64,000 bases of DNA from Massospora cicadina. Lineage: Eukaryota > Entomophthoromycota > Entomophthoromycetes > Entomophthorales > Entomophthoraceae. Positions within the stretch are counted from its first letter, which is position 1. Each line of letters opens with the position of its first letter. Positions 45,365 through 57,595 of this stretch are shown piece by piece. The stretch is taken from positions 372,001 to 436,000 of the forward strand of contig JAKSZP010007882.1 in assembly GCA_022478985.1 (NCBI GenBank). The letters are read 5' to 3'. A program made the position numbers and the translations under genes. The notes under the pieces are model-generated. The model had not been told where the DNA came from. It made no database searches and saw only the letters and a list, made by a program, of their open reading frames with translations.

Positions 45365-46812
45365 TCAGATACTGGGCGTGCGTGCAGTTTCATGCTGGTA
45401 CCCAACGGTTTTCCGCTGCATCAAATCCTTCCAGGATACCAGGTACACAAGTCTTCTTTTCACTCGGTGGGAGGCTACTATCTCCTCTACTTCCCATTCT
45501 GGCGCCCCATCCACGAGATAAGCCTCAGAACTCTCTGGTGGGGGCCCCTCAAACAACATCAATTTTCTTTTGTGAAAGACTGAAAAAATTTGAAATGAAG
45601 AGAGAAGATCTAACTGGTGTGAGGCGTGGCCCACCTTTCTGGCAACGCAGTAAGGGTCAATCATCTTTAGTCCCAGCTTTTTGCATGGCTTCTTGATAGG
45701 GATGTTTTGAGCATCAAGCATCATGAGATTCCCTTCTTTGTACGCTGGACCCACTTGTATTTTTCCATCGGCGTTCTCCTTATAAACTTTCATTGACGCC
45801 TCCAAACTTATGGAGACCCCTGGTGTACTTTATTGATAGTCTTAGCAAAGTCCACCACCTCTTCTACTTTTGATCCACAACTAGGCTCCATGTTATAGGT
45901 GGGGTTAAACCCATGGTTGGCGAAAATGGGGACAACCAATAGATGCATGTAACGTGTTGTTATAGCTAAACTGGGCCATAGGAAGGTGAGAAACCCAATC
46001 TGAATGATCTGCGGCATTTAAACACAGCAGAAACTGTTCCAAGCATTGGTTCACTCGTTCAGTCTGCCCATCTGATTGGGGGTGATAGGCAGTTTAATGG
46101 CAGGGGCGAATCTGAAGAGTCTTACACAACTCTTCCCAAAAGACAGAGGTAAATAGGGTCCCCAATCACTAATAATTTCTTGGGAGACCCCGTGAAGTGT
46201 AAACACATGAGTGATGAAGAGCCTAGCCATCTCAGCTGGGGTTACTGTGGTTCTGCAAGGAATAAAGTGGGAAAACTTCGTAAAATAGTTTACTACCACC
46301 ATGATGGCATCATAACCATCAGAAACAAATAATTTCTACAATGAAATCCACTGATAGGGAAGTACAAGGCTCTTCAGCATTTGAACTGGTACCAATAACC
46401 CCGCTAGTGGTTGTCAACTTGGTTTTATTTGATTGCTGATCAGGCGCTCTTTACAATACCTGCCCACCTGAGTGGGTAATCCCTTCCAATTTCATGTGCG
46501 GTGAATTAGCTCCAGAGTCTTCGCCTTTCCAGGATGACCAACGGTGATTCCGTCATGATAGTCCCAGATAATTTCCAGGTGAAGTGGTCCAGCGGAAACC
46601 CATTGACGCCCCTTAAACCATACCATCTCATCCTTTACATGATAACCCCTGGTTATATCCTCCTGATTCAGTGCACTCTTAGCAAGGACTATAGTATATT
46701 TGGCTGACAACGGCTGAGAAAGGACTAACTTTCTGAACATACCATATTCCTCCACATTTTCCGGAGGAGCAAGAGCTAGACCGTTGTTTGAGGGAGAGGG
46801 AGGTTGAGACAA
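45365..46812 (-). pseudogene. C2 integrase and chromodomain
   Basis: 46492-46812 holds the zinc-finger His pair (DYHDGITVGHPGKAKTLELI). 46051-46302 has VVVNYFTKFSHFIPC, VSQEIISDWG (second Asp) and the start of the YHP block. 45365-45805 is a 146-codon open frame with the GPY-like module (KKLGLKMIDPYCVARKV, IFSVFHKRKLM) and a clear chromodomain EWEVEEIVASHRVKRRLVYL followed by VSWKDL. Short frameshifts separate the parts. Confidence 0.8.
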
Positions 46813-47472
46813 AATCTTGCTGGGGAAATCATCAACTGGGTATTATGCACCTCTACCTCCTTCGGATTGGGAGCTAATGCAGGATTTTGGTTTAATGCGT
46901 CCACCAAACCATTCTCCTTGCCCTTAGTAAACTCATAAGAAAATGCAAATTGGGCAAGGGTCTCATGCCAACGGGTTTGCCATGAGGTCAAGACATGAGG
47001 TGCGTGGTAATACAGTAAGGCATGGTGATCTGTAAATATATGGAAAGGTTGGGAAGAGCCATGCAGGTGATGACGCAATAAGTTAACGTCTTAACCACTG
47101 CAATAAATTTTTGTCATAAATTGCATAGAAAAATTCAGGCAGGGACATCTTCCTGGAAAAATATCCCACCGGTTGCTCTATTCCATCTTCACCTACTTGT
47201 AATAAGGCAGCTGCTATGACGAAGTTGGAGGCATCAGTAGACAAAATGGACTCCTTTTCAGGATCTACATGGCAAAGGATGGACGTGGACAACAGGGTAC
47301 ATTTTACTGCTTGGAAAGCATCCTCCAAAAAGGGGGACCACTGGAGCACTTTTTCCCCACTTGCCTTATACAAGGGCGCTGCCACTTCAGAAAGATTTGG
47401 TGTAAACTTTTTAAGGAACATACATGTCCCCAAAAACTTCTCAATTCCTTGACCAAAGTTGGGGTGGGCCAC
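46776..47472 (-). pseudogene. C2 RNase H
   Basis: 47083-47472 reads FLGTCMFLKKFTPNLSEVAA, VLQWSPFLEDAFQAVK and LSTDASNFVIAAALLQ, with the first catalytic Asp, then YFSRKM. 46776-47078 adds FHIFTDHHALLYY and RWHETLAQFAFSYEFTKGKE and closes the domain. The frame is broken once. Confidence 0.8.
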
Positions 47473-48142
47473 TCACAAAACGATTTCTCCTTGTCTGGAG
47501 TTATCATGTATCCTTAGTCAAACATGACGTTGCCCAGGAGGGTGACCTAGGACTTGAAGAATTTAATTTTACTGATCTTCAGCGTAAGTTGGCTGCCTTT
47601 AACCGCTCCACCACTTGCCAAAGGTGTGCTGCATGGGACTCATGATCAGGAAGAACACCATAAAAAATCCATGTAGACAACCGCACATACCCCCAACAGG
47701 TCCCCCAAAGGCTGTAACGATATGGCGTTGAAAGATAGCAGGGCATTCTTAATCTCAAAGGGAATAACCCGAAATTGGAATATCCCTTTTCTGGTATGGA
47801 ATGTGGTTAGCCACTCCTGGACCTTCTTAATACGGATCAGATTGAATGCATTTTGGCAATCCAGTTTGGAGAAAACTTAGCCTTCTCCACATAGCGTGCA
47901 ATTTTTATGTCCAGTGGAATGGGATGTAAATCTGGTACAGTGACATTGTTTATGTTCCCATAATCTACGCATGGGCGTAAAGTACCATCAGACTTCTCCA
48001 CAAAGAGAAGTGGGGAACATACAGGGGAGGTACACTGAAAAATCGCACCTTTGGCTAACTGTTCCTTCACCCACACATCCAACGCCTCTTCCTCCCGGAC
48101 AGTCAATGGGTAAATGAGGGAAGATATATGCACCAGATCCAA
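47473..48142 (-). pseudogene. C2 reverse transcriptase
   Basis: 47837-48142 has the entry REEEALDVWVKEQLAKGAI, SPVCSPLLFVEKSDGTLRPC and VDYGNINNVTV. Downstream, in other frames, come VIPFEIKNALLSF and VVYMDFLW near 47.68 kb, where YxDD is expected, so the second catalytic Asp is lost. The thumb is near 47.5 kb. Confidence 0.75.
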
Positions 48143-48202
48143 AGTGAGCTTGAAGTCACAATCGAACTCAGAGTGCTCAGGAGTGCGTTGGCTAAATCTG
48201 CA

Positions 48203-48680
48203 TCAAACGAAGATTCCAGACCCTCCAAGCAGGAAAGTAAAGGTACCTCCAGTGAGGGCTTCAACAATGGAGCGAGACTGAGATGGGGATATTGGGCCAG
48301 TGGGGCAAATCGCCCTAAAAGTAGTCTCAGACAATGGAACAATCAATGTACGACCATTCTTTAATGTCAAGGATAGGGTATTGTCTCTCAAGTTGGTCCT
48401 GATGTCAAACTTTCGCCACCATTCTAGGACCAAAATAATGGGTACAAAAGAGTTTTTGATTGCTTGGAAACGGTCTGTCAAAAGATACTTGCCCACTTGA
48501 TAATCCACTAACCCTAGAACTTCAGGGTGGGAATACCTTGAGAAGCCCCTCTCTCTAACCATATCACCTGGAAAGTAACTAAGCTCAAGGTAGTCGGCTA
48601 GTTCTTGGTCATATAATTTTCAGAGGCTCCTGAACCACCAATTTAGTAGTGCTGATTTTATCTGAAGGGAAAGAAGGGGT
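48203..48680 (-). pseudogene. C2 aspartic protease, catalytic Asp lost
   Basis: 48203-48562 has the C-terminal half (VDYQVGKYLLTDRFQAI, PIILVLEWWRKFDI, LKNGRTL). Upstream, in another frame, the sequence reads GGSGASENYMTK: the codon at 48634-48636 is GGT where GAT (Asp) is expected, a single A-to-G change. A frameshift at the same place hides the motif in the long open frame. Confidence 0.7.
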
Positions 48681-49330
48681 AGCAGCTAACAAAAAATAAC
48701 CTGAATGATATTTATTTATAGCAGACAACGCCAACACTTCACCACAAAAATCTTTTTCAGGCGTATACATACCTCCAAGGTACGTCTCTGCATCAAAAAA
48801 TGGAGAGTGATAGTTGGCCACTCTTACAAATGAGGTCACATGTCCCATCATATCTTCAGCAACTGCATAAACATTTTTGTATTTAAGAAGCAACTCCTTT
48901 TCCACCTCCTATGTTCTAAGAATCATGGTTGTGGACAAGCGTGGGTTATCTGGAGTGATTTGATACACTGAAATGGGGTCCATATCTGAGTCATAAGAGA
49001 AGATATATGTCTCAGTTGTATATATGTAAACGCCATTATAAAACGCATTTTGGGCCAAAAATGACACCATACCCATTTTGGAGGTGGGTTGTGAACCGTT
49101 ATTCAGGGCCATCACCACCAGCCCTTCGTCAAGTATTCCACCTGCACCGCCTTAATGCGGTGCCAAGGAAAAACCAATTTTATTGTATTGATTTTGTGAT
49201 TTTTGGTGGAAAGTTGGGGAAATATGACTCTCAAGCTAAGCATCTGTATCCACTGGTACAAGCAAGAAGGGCGGGTACTTTCCAGTTGGAGGTAGCAAGA
49301 ATTACTCTGAGATGCTCCAACCTTTAGGAA
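48681..49330 (-). pseudogene. C2 gag C-terminal remnant
   Basis: Two adjacent open stretches, 48609-48905 and 48909-49118, are read in the same direction as protease. They contain KELLLKYKNVYAVAEDMMGH, AINKYHSGYFLLAA and SYDSDMDPISVYQITPDNP. I do not recognise the fold. Position says gag C-terminus or gag-PR linker. Only about 120 bases separate this from the 5' LTR, so the capsid has been deleted. Confidence 0.4.
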
Positions 49331-49455
49331 AAAGAGTAAACAGGGGTGAGCCCCACCGCGGTCATGACCAACATCTGGTGCACCCCGTTTGCACTTTGTG
49401 AAAGTCCCACACAGGAAAAGTTAGTGCATATAAAAAAAAATGGTTGGTCAACTAA

Positions 49456-50351
49456 TGTAAGGAGAGTGTCTATAACTCTCCTGTTCCCAGAGGGGTGTTG
49501 CATGGTGCACATGCCCAATGTAAGGGAACTAGTTGTCAGTAATAAAGCGAGAAGAGCCCCGCAGAGGGTGCTGGAGCTGAAGTAATGTAGAATGATGGTG
49601 TTTAAAGATATATAAAAGAACAAAACCCAGACTAACACCAAGGCTGGAGTGAACCCCAAAGTGGGTCCATACCCAAGCGGCACTCTGGGCTGGAGTGCAA
49701 AGATGGCCCAGGCTGGAGGGACCATGTAGTCCCAGCGGCGCACCTGAGGATAGAGTTATGGTTGTGAAAATTAAAAGATTAACGTTGCATGAGACTTCCT
49801 TGAAGAGGTCCATGCACAGGTTCACCCAAGTTAAAATAGAGGAAACCTATACTGCATGAAGGGTTTTTATTAAGAAAAGAAGTAAACCAATGAGAGAGAT
49901 TGGTCTTGAGTGAACAATTCTAGAAATTTTGGGTGAATAATTGATTGATGGAAGTAGTGCTAAACTGAGTGCACCAATAAGTGCACGCTTTCATTGGGCA
50001 ATGTACTATACTTGGTAATCGACCAAACTTGGGTATTGATTGTAGGTAAGGCTGACCTAAGCTGTTAATTTCGAAAACTGAACGTGTTTCAAGACCCCGT
50101 TCACTAAAAAATTGAAGCAAACCATTATTTTTAATTGAAAAGATGGTTCATTTTAATGTACCTTCTCTAATACAGGACCAAACTTCCCTCACATCCCCAG
50201 GACCAACCTGGGCATACCTCGCCTTAACCCAGCGTTGTTCCAAGGTATGTTTGAGATCAGGAGGCCTGCCAACTTCACCCTCTTGGCCTCCTGACATGCA
50301 TCTTTATCCTTGGTGTTTGTCCCATTATCATGACATCCTCAAGCCATGACA
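49456..50351 (-). repeat. C2 5' LTR
   Basis: It is collinear with 44347-45217, with small indels. The inner neighbour on the minus strand reads ttagttgaccaacc, which does not match the gypsy primer site found elsewhere in this window. The primer tRNA for C2 was not identified. Confidence 0.9.
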
Positions 50352-50990
50352 ATACTAATAATAATTGTCTCATCTCATGTAAAATTGGCGTAGAAGGATG
50401 GGGTAATCCCCATGCATTTTTGTCATATAAATTGAAAAGAACAAAACTTTACCTACCATATCCATAAAAAGGGCACATCTACGTTCAAGTTAAATATTGT
50501 GATACACTTTGGGCACCAAGTAATCTTGGGCACCACTCTATAATTGACATACTGGAAGGGCTTTATAGAAAAGTGAATTACTCATACTTAGCAATATATG
50601 GAACCTCATGTAGTTCCAAGAGTAGTATTACCAGACATGGTGGCTATAAAATTTTGTTGACAAACTTGAAACATGTGCTGATGATGGTAAAAAGTCACCA
50701 AACGTTGGCTATTTATACTTGACCTAAACCAAAGAGAAAAAATAAACGTATTTTTTGATTCATTGAAAGAATTTGGCCCCCAAGTTATGTCCCACCAAGC
50801 ATATTAGCCTTAGTCACCAAAGAAACATGAAAAGCTTACTGTAGATCAGAAGAACAGGGCTTTAGCCTTGTTTGACAGTTACTGTAAGCTATTTGCTGTA
50901 AATGATCATGATCTAAACTGCACTTGTAACACAATCCACCATATTTGAATTTGGGATCACTCCCTATTTTGCCTTTGGCCTATTTACTTC
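50352..50990 (+). pseudogene. Element J: protease end, linker and RT leader
   Basis: This continues J beyond C2. YKILLTNLKHVLMMVKSHQT aligns with SEILIVNLQKESIKLSGIKW of D's linker. Near 50.83-50.93 kb the leader reads DQKN.ALALFDSY-like and AVNDHDLNC, as in B (FAVNDHDLGC), through two frames. No RT follows; J ends here. Confidence 0.55.
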
Positions 50991-52269
50991 TCTTATACTT
51001 CAAAAAGGTTGTTACTTAGGATTGTTGAAATTGCATAATAGCGTTGTATGTCACATCAAGGGTCAGTTTTACAACAGCTTAAGGTATTCTGCATGATGAC
51101 AGGACTTACAAAACAGAAATTAACGTTATAAATTAAAAGCAAGTTATTATTTAAATATGATGTAATGTAATATCTTAGTACTGACAGTGGCTTAGGGCTT
51201 ACTGTTTAGTAGTCTAAGTTATAGTGTTAGTTGTTAGATGCTACTTGATGAATTAGATCTTCCTTCCCAGTTGCAGTTCATTGAGTATAATCCTATATTA
51301 TCACTTAGTTCCCATTTTTCAAATAATTTGCAATTGAGAAGCACTTAGAATTTTAGTCATTTGCATATATATGAAAAAAGTTGGAAAAATAGCGCCTGTA
51401 CTCAGGCATTTATAATATTATATCAATCAGGCTATTACAGCGAGACACTGACAAATGTATGAGTGGATAATAAATATTTTTAAAATTAAGTTTATTCCAG
51501 CGTGAGGGCAAGGTAATTAATAATTAAAAATAAAGATACTAGTTTCCATGGCCATGGACTAGTTAAATCAATGAAGATTATAAATTTAAAGTTTGCATTG
51601 GCAAGATCAGGGAATAACCATGATAATAGTTATCATAAACTAGGATGTGAGGTAAAATCATTAGAAAGTAATTTAATTTGAGAGAGACAAAGTTTTTCTG
51701 GTTGAACAAGACCAAACCTCTGATGAGTTGACCCTTTATCAACGGAAATCACCACCTAATGAATCCGTTGATTGGTCCTATACCTTTAAGAATACAAAGG
51801 GTCAGAATGATTACAATATGCCTTCATTATATAAATATAAGACTGAATAAAGTACAAACTAAGGAAAAACTCTTTTAAAATTAGGAAAGATCTTGCCAAT
51901 CAAAGGGCACATATCTTAAATGAAGCGTGGCCTTTAAAGACTATAAATATCCCCTTGTTTAAATGAAAAAGTACGCTTTATCATTAAATCTGATTACATA
52001 TTACCCAAAATGAACATTTTCCATAGTTAGACATAGTACAAATAAAAGCACACTTATGCTTTAAATGACTAATAATTGTATAGCATTCAAAGGGACTGGC
52101 TAAAAATCTTTGGAATCTCAAAATTTTAGTGCTTTCTGAAAACTACCTTTCAAGGCTACTAGGTGAAGACACATCTTAACAATGATAAATAATTCCAGCA
52201 GTAATGAAAACCCCAAATGGAGGAAGGCACAGTTGTGACAAGTTGGCCACTTCAACTAATAATAATCCC
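50991..52269 (+). repeat. LTR-like non-coding stretch
   Basis: No protein motif is seen. Near 51.83 kb attatataaatataag is followed by gactgaataaag, a plausible TATA box and polyadenylation signal for a plus-strand LTR. Its boundaries and partner are unknown. It could be the 5' LTR of element K or the 3' LTR of J. Confidence 0.3.
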
Positions 52270-52586
52270 TATCAAAATATAGAGATTTGAAAATACCAAG
52301 TGCCAATGGCATTTACTCTTCTAGTTCCTAATGATGCGACCTATCAGATTAAGTCAACCAAAGTAGCTGAGACTGCTGAAGCTTTACTTTATGATTCTCT
52401 ACAACTTGGAGGAATATTCAAATGAAGTCATTTCATCCATGTCAAAGAGTATATGATGATCCTAAACAACAATGCCACCCTCTCAAGTAATTCAGTTGAA
52501 GTTGCTAAAATTGAGTCATACATCTGAATGTTTGTCCATCCTACTCTCCACCATAAGCTGCAGCTTTAGGAACTAAAATATTGCCA
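52270..52586 (+). pseudogene. Element K: possible dUTPase trace and RT leader
   Basis: The plus strand has VPMAFTLLVPNDATYQIKST, loosely like the dUTPase strand before motif 2, and TLHHKLQL-stop-ELKY, which parallels A's RT leader. The next bases (catggaaatggcagaagaag) align with A's catgaaaacggcagaagaag at the junction where A jumps into its antisense ORF. Confidence 0.35.
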
Positions 52587-54032
52587 TGGAAATGGCAGAA
52601 GAAGTTTAGACCAGCCTTCCAGTCAGGATGCATAAGCACCCAAAAAGCAAGCCAGAATGCCAGGGGCATTGCCAATCAAATGACGTTGTATGGAGCTGGG
52701 CATCAGGAAATGATGAATTGTTGGTGTAGGACAATAGTGAATATGATCCTGAGAGCAAACCAAATTGAGGCCACCCCAGACCCTGGAGGTCTTGCTGCAG
52801 GGGGCGGAACCACAGATATTGTTTCAACAAATTCACCGGTATACTGGGCTGGTTCAACTGGGGAGACAAGGGGGCGCATCCTTGCTTGAAGATGGTGGAC
52901 ATAAGGCCACAAGATCTCAGTATATTGTTGGCGAAAGTTCATAATGACAGGGTTAAATTGCCAGAAGTATCTAGCTTACTGAATCCAATCTATGACGGTG
53001 AGGGCCATAGTGACCATGAGTACTGGTAGAGCCCATCCAGTGTACAGTCTGATAGGCCACCAGGGAAAAGCCATTGGGAATGCAGCCAGAAGAAAATCAA
53101 TAAAATCAAAATTGATTGGTAGTTTGAGGAAACTTTATACTGCAAAGGAAAAGAAAGAAAATCAACCAACAATTTTCTCAGTGCAATGCAATTGATTAAA
53201 TAGTGGTCAATTGATGCAGGAACAAGATGGGATCGAGACCCTCAATTTTGACCTAAACAATGAATTATTTGGGAATGGGCGGATAATTTCACTAAGAACT
53301 GACATTGAAGAATTCAGCGGCAGGCCAAGTTGCTGTCAGTTTGGCCTCAAACGTCCAAACTGAGGCTCAGCTATGTTTCTAATGGTTGGCGCGATGGCGT
53401 TTGGCCTGACAAGCAGCGGGAATCACCTAAGGTCACCCCACACAGGGGCGGTCCTATTTGGTTGGGAACAAGTTTGGGACACCCAACCCACCCATGCCCG
53501 GTTGCTGGGCCATTAATTTAGTAAAAAGCGTTGCATCAGCCATAACACCCGATTTTCTGGAAGGGAGCTTCTAACCCTCATTGATGGCGTCTGATGCTAA
53601 CACCTGCCCGTTGGGGATGATCCCTGACAATTTTGAGGGGGGGTTGATTTTTTCAATCATAGTATCAGCTGAATCAAAACCATTGGCTATTCCAGATGAT
53701 TGATCGGTCTTCATCCCTTTATGACTACATGGAATCCAAATATTGGGCTGACTCCCACTCAATTTTGGGATGATTTATTTCATTTTGGTGATCTCAGCAA
53801 AGATTTCCCTGCTTAACTGTATGAGTTCTGCTGAGGTGAGTGTGGGCATCAGGGGAGGGATCTGGAGCGGAAAGGCTGTTACCCAGCGCTCATATACCAT
53901 GTGGGCGAGGTCGCCCTGGGTAACAAGGGGTACAGCTGCCCTCTTTGATACCTTCTTACTCAGGAATGGGAAAAGGGCCTGATCAATGGCCAAGGGACTT
54001 TCCCTGGGACTTACAAATATATGGAGATCCAA
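52587..54032 (-). pseudogene. Element K: antisense ORF
   Basis: A minus-strand frame opens at ATG 54032 (MDLHIFVSPRESPLAIDQAL) and stays open for 85 codons. It then continues through shifts via 53571-53762 (SGSQPNIWIPCSHKG) and 52703-52942 to the block shared with A near 52.6 kb. K's pol remnants are on the plus strand, so this ORF is antisense, as in B and E1. FPFLSKKVSK..VPLVTQGDL weakly resembles B's N-terminal part. No domain is recognised. Confidence 0.45.
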
Positions 54033-54059
54033 AAAAAATTTAAACTTACAAGCAGCTTT

Positions 54060-54469
54060 ATTAAAGACTCCTTAAATTATATGAGACTTCTTTAAATTTT
54101 TGTTCAGGACAATAAAGAAGCCACTTTGAGATTAAAGAGAATTTAGTTTCCTAAATTCAAATCAATTAAATCAATAGCAGAGTTGGTAGATATCTTTGCA
54201 TTGAAATTACTCAGCAGAATGTTAATGCTTCAGCAACCTTACATGGTTGATTAGAACAAGCTGTGACAAAATTGTTAGACCAGTTGAATGAATGACAGCA
54301 AAATTATAAGACCCGGATTGGATTTGAAAAATGGAACTGCCAGCTCAACAAATAGCAGATTTTAACCAACCTCTGAAGTGCATTTAAGAAGGCCCCCAGG
54401 CCAACTGGTCCTTCAGGGTCTTGAGGCCCTGAAGTACCCTGAGATCCAAGGGCCATCAGGATCTCTGGT
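54060..54469 (+). pseudogene. Gag fragment with Gly/Pro tract
   Basis: The plus strand gives ATLHG-stop-LEQAVTKLLDQLNE, coiled-coil-like, and then a short run APRPTGPSGS-stop-GPEVP with Gly every third residue. The arrangement of coil and Gly-x-y tract recalls element G's gag at 23.56-23.80 kb, though the order is reversed. It is cut at 54470 by an LTR. Confidence 0.35.
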
Positions 54470-55157
54470 GTCAGGATTTGACCCTTTTGAGGTTAATCCT
54501 TATCCTGGGTAAACCTTGACACTTTACTTAAGTCCAAGTCTTGAGATACTAACTAAAAGTTTAATAAGTTTTAATAATAACTCACCAAAGGGTCTAGATC
54601 GTCATAGGACGATGTCCTATCCAGTTTGAGATGAAATCATTCCTATCTGACCCTACAAGGTGCTTTATAGCAACCTTGTTATGATATTCCATATTTAATA
54701 TTATTATTGGATCTGATATCTCTTTTATTAGATATCATAGTATCAACCTTTTCCTATATCAATTATTGATGACCCTATAAAAGGGTCCTAAAATACCCAA
54801 ATAAAGATATCATATATAGCGCTACCTATAGTATTATCTATATATTCTATTTATAATATTTGAGAGCTATGGGCGAACCTTTTTGACCCTGAAGTGTCTA
54901 GACCATGTCCAAGGGCCTCTATGTTTTGATCTGAGTCTAGACCTTCTGCCAAGGATCCTAGATAAATAACACCTAATCTGAGTATATCTTCTAAATTGGA
55001 TTAACTCAAATCGAGGCCAATCAATCATTTGGACTAAAAGATTTATATTATAAGAAAATAAATTTATCCCAAATTCCGTACTAATACTATTCTATCCCCT
55101 CCACAACATCCAGCTTTGAGAGCTATCTGATCTTTGAAAAGAGAACCTGTTTTTCCA
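54470..55157 (+). repeat. Element M 5' LTR
   Basis: It starts TGTCAGGATTTG and has a TATA box (cctataaaaggg, near 54773) followed by aataaag (near 54802) and a second aataa signal. It ends a few bases before a diverged copy of the shared primer site. No partner LTR was found in the window. Confidence 0.5.
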
Positions 55158-55161
55158 AGAG

Positions 55162-55179
55162 TTGTTCTCACTACAGGGA
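55162..55179 (+). promoter_or_regulatory. Primer-binding site, element M
   Basis: Plus-strand ttgttctcactacaggga matches the family sequence tggtgctcactacagggg at 15 of 18 bases, in the correct place after a plus-oriented LTR. Confidence 0.5.
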
Positions 55180-57595
55180 CAACTACAATCTGGAATCAAG
55201 CAAAGTTGTCTACTAAGGCCTGGAGGATAAGTTAAAATAAGTCTTTTTCCTGAAGTGCAGTGATACAATAATGCATTGTGAAGCCAGTTGTCACAACATA
55301 AGGTATTCTAGCCATATATCTGATGAGACCCAATTCAGTTATTAAGATGTCCTCTGGCAAGGGTGAACCTGTCCAAGGTTAAAGTCTAGCCTTTTGAAAT
55401 AGGAATGCTGCTGGGCTCTACAGTTTTTCACTACCATAGAGAGCCTGAGTTGTTTCCTCAATTGATAATGGATTAAGTTATTTTTATATGTATTTACCCA
55501 AATGGGATGAGCTGGGAATTTCTGATTAGTTATAAAATTTTTAAATCCCCAAACCTAGCTTTGTCATCAATTACACCTAGGGCCAAAATTTTATTAGTGA
55601 GCCTTCCCAGTGCCAATATTTACCCTGGGGATGAGCCTTGGGATTTTCTGTGTAATAACACATGACGTTTTATTATATATAATTCTTTAATTGTAATATC
55701 CTGATTTCTGCAAACATTGTGCATCACTTCACAGTTCTCTCATTGCGAAATGCCATGAAAAAATCTTAAGTAAAATCAACTCCTGATGGCCATTTACCTT
55801 GCTTGGCCTTTCCAAGACTCATTCTTGCCCTTGATGGGTGAGTAAATTATGGGTGTTGTCTTTTCAGTACCTAGGGGTTTTTCTATTTTGGTTGTGGACC
55901 CCTCCAAGGAGTTATCCTGCACTCCCCCCATTTTGGTGATCTTTTGGCATAGTTAAGTGCAGGATTCCTGATAGCTGTCTTACCCATTGATTGAAGCAGC
56001 ATTAATTCAGAAGGCCCTGTTTACTCTGACAGGAGAGTATATCCAATCCAATCAACAGTGTTGACTGGCTTCTCAGCTCTTTGTAACTATAATGAGAAAC
56101 ATCATTCAATTTAGGGATTGAGTCTCTCTAACTTTGGATAAGCTTGATATTATTTTTTTAACCTATTATTTTATTTATATTTATATGCTAACTTTAAAGC
56201 AGTATTATTCTTTCATGCAAGTTCATATCATTCTTTTAATCGTCTAATGCTTAATTGTTTATTTTCAAAAAAATGTTACTCCAGCCTTTAATCATAATTT
56301 GCAAAAGATGTTTATATCAAACTCAGTGAGTTATAAATAAAAATATTTGAACATTTGGAATGTTTCAAAGCCATCCTTTTGGATTGACTTTATGGTCTCT
56401 TCTTTTTAACAACTTATTTTAAACTTTTTGGATTGTTATCTTCTCCTGTTGAACCAACTAATTTATCCAAATGTGGAAACTATTCATATGAAAAAATCCT
56501 CTGGTTTCAAATCCTCCTCAAAGACATATAAATACTGGATGAAGACTTTCACTTTTGGCTTTGATCACACTCTTAATGATTAATAGCTGTGTTAGAGAAA
56601 CCCCTGGAGCCTTGCTTGGGGAATCATCAATGACAAAATTAAAGTTTGGGAATTTTCTGCTGTCAACATCTCATGGTGGCAAAAACTTAGGGCCCCAACG
56701 ACGTTGTCTTTTGGTTTCCTAATACTAACACCAGAGATAATGCCTCTGGTTGCTGAGTGGGTGCCAATGACATTGACTCTGACATCACAGCTCTATTTTT
56801 ATATATTTGTCGTTTGTTTTTTGTTGTTTTTGTATTTTGCTAAGCACCAACAGCGTAGTCTTTGGTGCTCTACCCCTTTCCTTTATACATATATACAAAT
56901 TAAGGTACATTAACGACGTTTCCTCTGGAGCACTAAGTATTAATGACATTGCCTCTGGTACTTTATCTTAGGCACCAACTGTAGTGGATCAGGCACAACT
57001 TATCCCACACATCAGCCTATTGAACAAAATCTCAGATTTTACTGCAACTTCAAAGGTCAAGTTGGATAATTCAGGCCCAGTTGAGGAATGGAACAGAAAT
57101 AGGTTTGTGAGTAGGAATTTAGAAATTGGGAATGTTGTCTGATCCATCATAACGCACCACCGGTGTCCCTAATTCCTTGAATCATGATTAATTGGAAATG
57201 GAGCTTTCAAAAATGATGATATAGTCGTCATTCAAAAGCCTGGGTTAAAGAAGCCTACTTAAGTGAGATTTTGCGATGTTATAAAATGGAAAAGAAGATA
57301 ACTGACAATTTTGTTTCATTTTCTAATAAAGTTAACATTCAACTTAATAAAAAATTGGTAGCCTTGATATTAATTACGTTTATTTAAAATAAATTTTAAA
57401 AACATCTAACTGGAGAAAACCCCCAACTATATCTCCTTATGCCCCATTTCGCTGATGCTCCCACCCCAATGCTGTCCGCCATGGTCTGCCAGCTAAAGCA
57501 GGCACCAGACAAAAGTTGCCCCAAAGCCTCCTCTCCATCTGATATGGCTTCCTAGGCTGATAACCTAGGGGCTATATTAGGAATTTTTTAATTTA
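55180..57595 (+). other. Element M interior, degenerate
   Basis: No domain is assigned with confidence. LTLDKLDIIF and similar short blocks near 56.1 kb, and GPVEEWNRNRFV near 57.08 kb, look gag-like. At 56.69-56.97 kb there are four imperfect copies of a unit containing acgttgcctctgg or gacattgcctctgg. The 56704-56913 frame is a hydrophobic low-complexity shadow. Confidence 0.25.

Larger units (their letters stand above)
44347..50351 (-). mobile_element. Chromovirus C2, complete, nested in J
   Basis: Two LTRs of about 0.88 kb lie at 44347-45217 and 49456-50351, each TG..CA, flanked by the perfect duplication atact (44342-44346, 50352-50356). The 4.2-kb interior encodes, on the minus strand, a gag remnant, PR, RT, RH, IN and a chromodomain. 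Both PR and RT active sites are destroyed. The capsid part of gag is missing. Confidence 0.9.

Noticed and set aside
45316..45696. A 126-codon plus-strand open frame
   Set aside because: It lies exactly opposite the integrase C-terminus and chromodomain of C2, which explain the sequence; the plus frame is a shadow.
52990..53195. Short ORFs on both strands as host genes
   Set aside because: They fall inside K's antisense-ORF region with shifts and have no independent support.
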